Shown here: one piece after another, positions 7,210 to 7,736 of the stretch | How the letters are laid out: each line of letters starts with the position of its first letter | Position numbering within the stretch: the stretch's first letter is position 1 | NCBI GenBank assembly: GCA_029865665.1 | Contig: JARXAV010000270.1 | Coordinates: 1-7,736 of the forward strand | Direction: 5' to 3' | Source: Flectobacillus sp. | GTDB lineage: Bacteria > Bacteroidota > Bacteroidia > Cytophagales > Spirosomataceae | Length of the DNA stretch: 7,736 bases | Made by a program: the position numbers and the translations under genes | Notes under the pieces: generated by a model | The model's database searches: none | What the model was told of the DNA's origin: nothing | The model's input: only the letters and a program-made list of their open reading frames with translations

Positions 7210-7217
7210 CAAAGTTA
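7210..7217 (-). promoter_or_regulatory. Candidate -7 box for the cyclophilin operon
   Basis: On the minus strand, TAACTTTG matches TANNTTTG exactly, 36 nt before the cyclophilin ATG, giving a leader of roughly 30 nt. No convincing TTTG -33 element is found at the normal distance, so the call rests on the -7 box and its position. Confidence 0.5.
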
Positions 7218-7391
7218 ACACGCCTATAGCTTTTTCCCTACATGAGTACCCAAAATTATCATAAAAGCTATCGTAACAACATTCACTCAAGCGAAATACA
7301 AAGAGCCTACAAAGAGAATATGTTTCCTATTATTTCTAAAACTTTTGCTAGTAGATTCCAGTTAATTCAATACGCCCACATCGTTTTTTCG

Positions 7392-7399
7392 TACCTTTG
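7392..7399 (+). promoter_or_regulatory. Candidate -7 box for the small ORF and TPR lipoprotein genes
   Basis: TACCTTTG is an exact and very typical Bacteroidota -7 box. The start would fall near 7406, about 26 nt before the ATG at 7432. No clear -33 TTTG is seen (TTC at 7366-7368 is the nearest, 23 nt away). Position and orientation fit a transcript carrying both the 42-codon ORF and the lipoprotein gene. Together with the box at 7210-7217 it makes 7174-7431 a divergent promoter region. Confidence 0.55.
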
Positions 7400-7431
7400 T
7401 GTGCAACTTACAGGAACTAATTAAACCTGCG

Positions 7432-7560
7432 ATGATTCAAAGATATATTTCTTTTTGGGTAAAAACGACTGCTAGGCTAACACTTTACAAACTAGGTCAT
7501 TACGAATTTGCTTTAGCCATACATTGCCATTTTAATCATATTCGAGACAATAACCAGTAA
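7432..7560 (+). CDS. Possible small protein of 42 residues upstream of the TPR lipoprotein
   Basis: ATG at 7432 opens a 42-codon frame ending with TAA at 7558-7560. The product begins MIQRYISFWVKTTARLTLY and ends HIRDNNQ. It is basic and rich in aromatic residues and His, with hydrophobic stretches too short for a clear membrane helix. The segment YKLGHYEFALAIH loosely resembles one TPR helix pair. I do not recognise a family. Support comes from context: it starts about 26 nt after the predicted transcription start of a good TACCTTTG promoter, and only 15 nt separate its stop from the ATG of the TPR lipoprotein, so it fills the leader exactly. No Shine-Dalgarno is seen, which is normal here. 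It could instead be a non-coding 5' leader or a regulatory upstream ORF. Confidence 0.5.
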   Translation: MIQRYISFWVKTTARLTLYKLGHYEFALAIHCHFNHIRDNNQ

Positions 7561-7575
7561 ATCAAACACCATTCT

Positions 7576-7736
7576 ATGTTTTTGAACAAATTCAACTCCC
7601 TTCTTTTACTATCTTGCCTGACACTCTTTGCTTGTGGTACGGACAAAAAAGATGAGGCTTTTAAGTTTTTTAAAAGAGGTAATCAAAAATTAAAAGAACG
7701 AGAATACCGTGATGCTATTCACTGGTATGAAGAAGC
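7576..7736 (+). CDS. TPR-containing lipoprotein, N-terminal part only
   Basis: The frame is open from the ATG at 7576 to the right edge (53 codons plus 2 nt), so most of the gene is missing. Residues 1-19 form a lipoprotein signal peptide with an acceptable lipobox, LFAC, making Cys20 the lipidated residue. After GTDKKDE, the sequence AFKFFKRGNQKLKEREYRDAIHWYEEA is the first TPR unit (Gly, Tyr and Ala at the expected places). The product should be a membrane-anchored periplasmic or surface lipoprotein that binds partners through TPRs. The charged stretch after Cys20 (KKDE at +5 to +8) is a little like the Lys/acidic lipoprotein export signals known in Bacteroidota, but it sits further from the Cys than usual, so surface display is only a possibility. 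It probably shares a transcript with the 42-codon ORF 15 nt upstream. Confidence 0.8.
   Translation, partial: MFLNKFNSLLLLSCLTLFACGTDKKDEAFKFFKRGNQKLKEREYRDAIHWYEE

Noticed and set aside
7242..7424. Plus-strand ORF of 60 codons in the divergent region
   Set aside because: It runs through the TACCTTTG promoter box, its product has the composition of random AT-rich DNA, and it has no recognisable motif. The promoter and the 42-codon ORF explain the region better.

Overview
This AT-rich window comes from a member of the Bacteroidota. Four things point there: outer-membrane and periplasmic protein types typical of the phylum, A-rich leaders with almost no Shine-Dalgarno sequences, several exact matches to the Bacteroidota -7 promoter box TANNTTTG, and an M61 PDZ peptidase of the kind common there. 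A Cytophagales-like host is my guess from overall feel only. I see no mobile element, CRISPR array, tRNA or rRNA, and no gene-free stretch over 300 bases.

Layout. Positions 1-1225 (minus) hold the 5' two-thirds or so of a secreted outer-membrane beta-barrel gene that runs off the left edge. Positions 1362-4382 (minus), upstream of it on the same strand, encode a 1006-residue secreted protein built almost wholly of TPR repeats. The TPR/barrel pair is an arrangement I recognise from many Bacteroidota and probably forms one envelope unit. A 221-bp divergent region (4383-4603) separates the TPR gene from a secreted M61 zinc peptidase with a C-terminal PDZ domain (4604-6388, plus). That region holds a long imperfect palindrome overlapping a promoter box. 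A strong two-way terminator (6447-6483) sits between the peptidase and a convergent pair on the minus strand: a cytosolic cyclophilin (6730-7173) followed 3 nt later by a 79-residue protein of unknown function (6487-6726). Across a second divergent region (7174-7431), a 42-codon small ORF (7432-7560) and the start of a TPR lipoprotein (7576 to the right edge) read on the plus strand, behind a good TANNTTTG box.

Theme. Most genes serve the envelope or protein folding and turnover: a barrel with its TPR partner, a periplasmic or envelope peptidase, a prolyl isomerase, and a TPR lipoprotein. I found no clearly new system. The points most worth a second look are the divergent palindrome, a 34-nt element present just after two different stop codons, the unannotated 42-codon ORF, and the strong Shine-Dalgarno hidden in the end of the cyclophilin gene.
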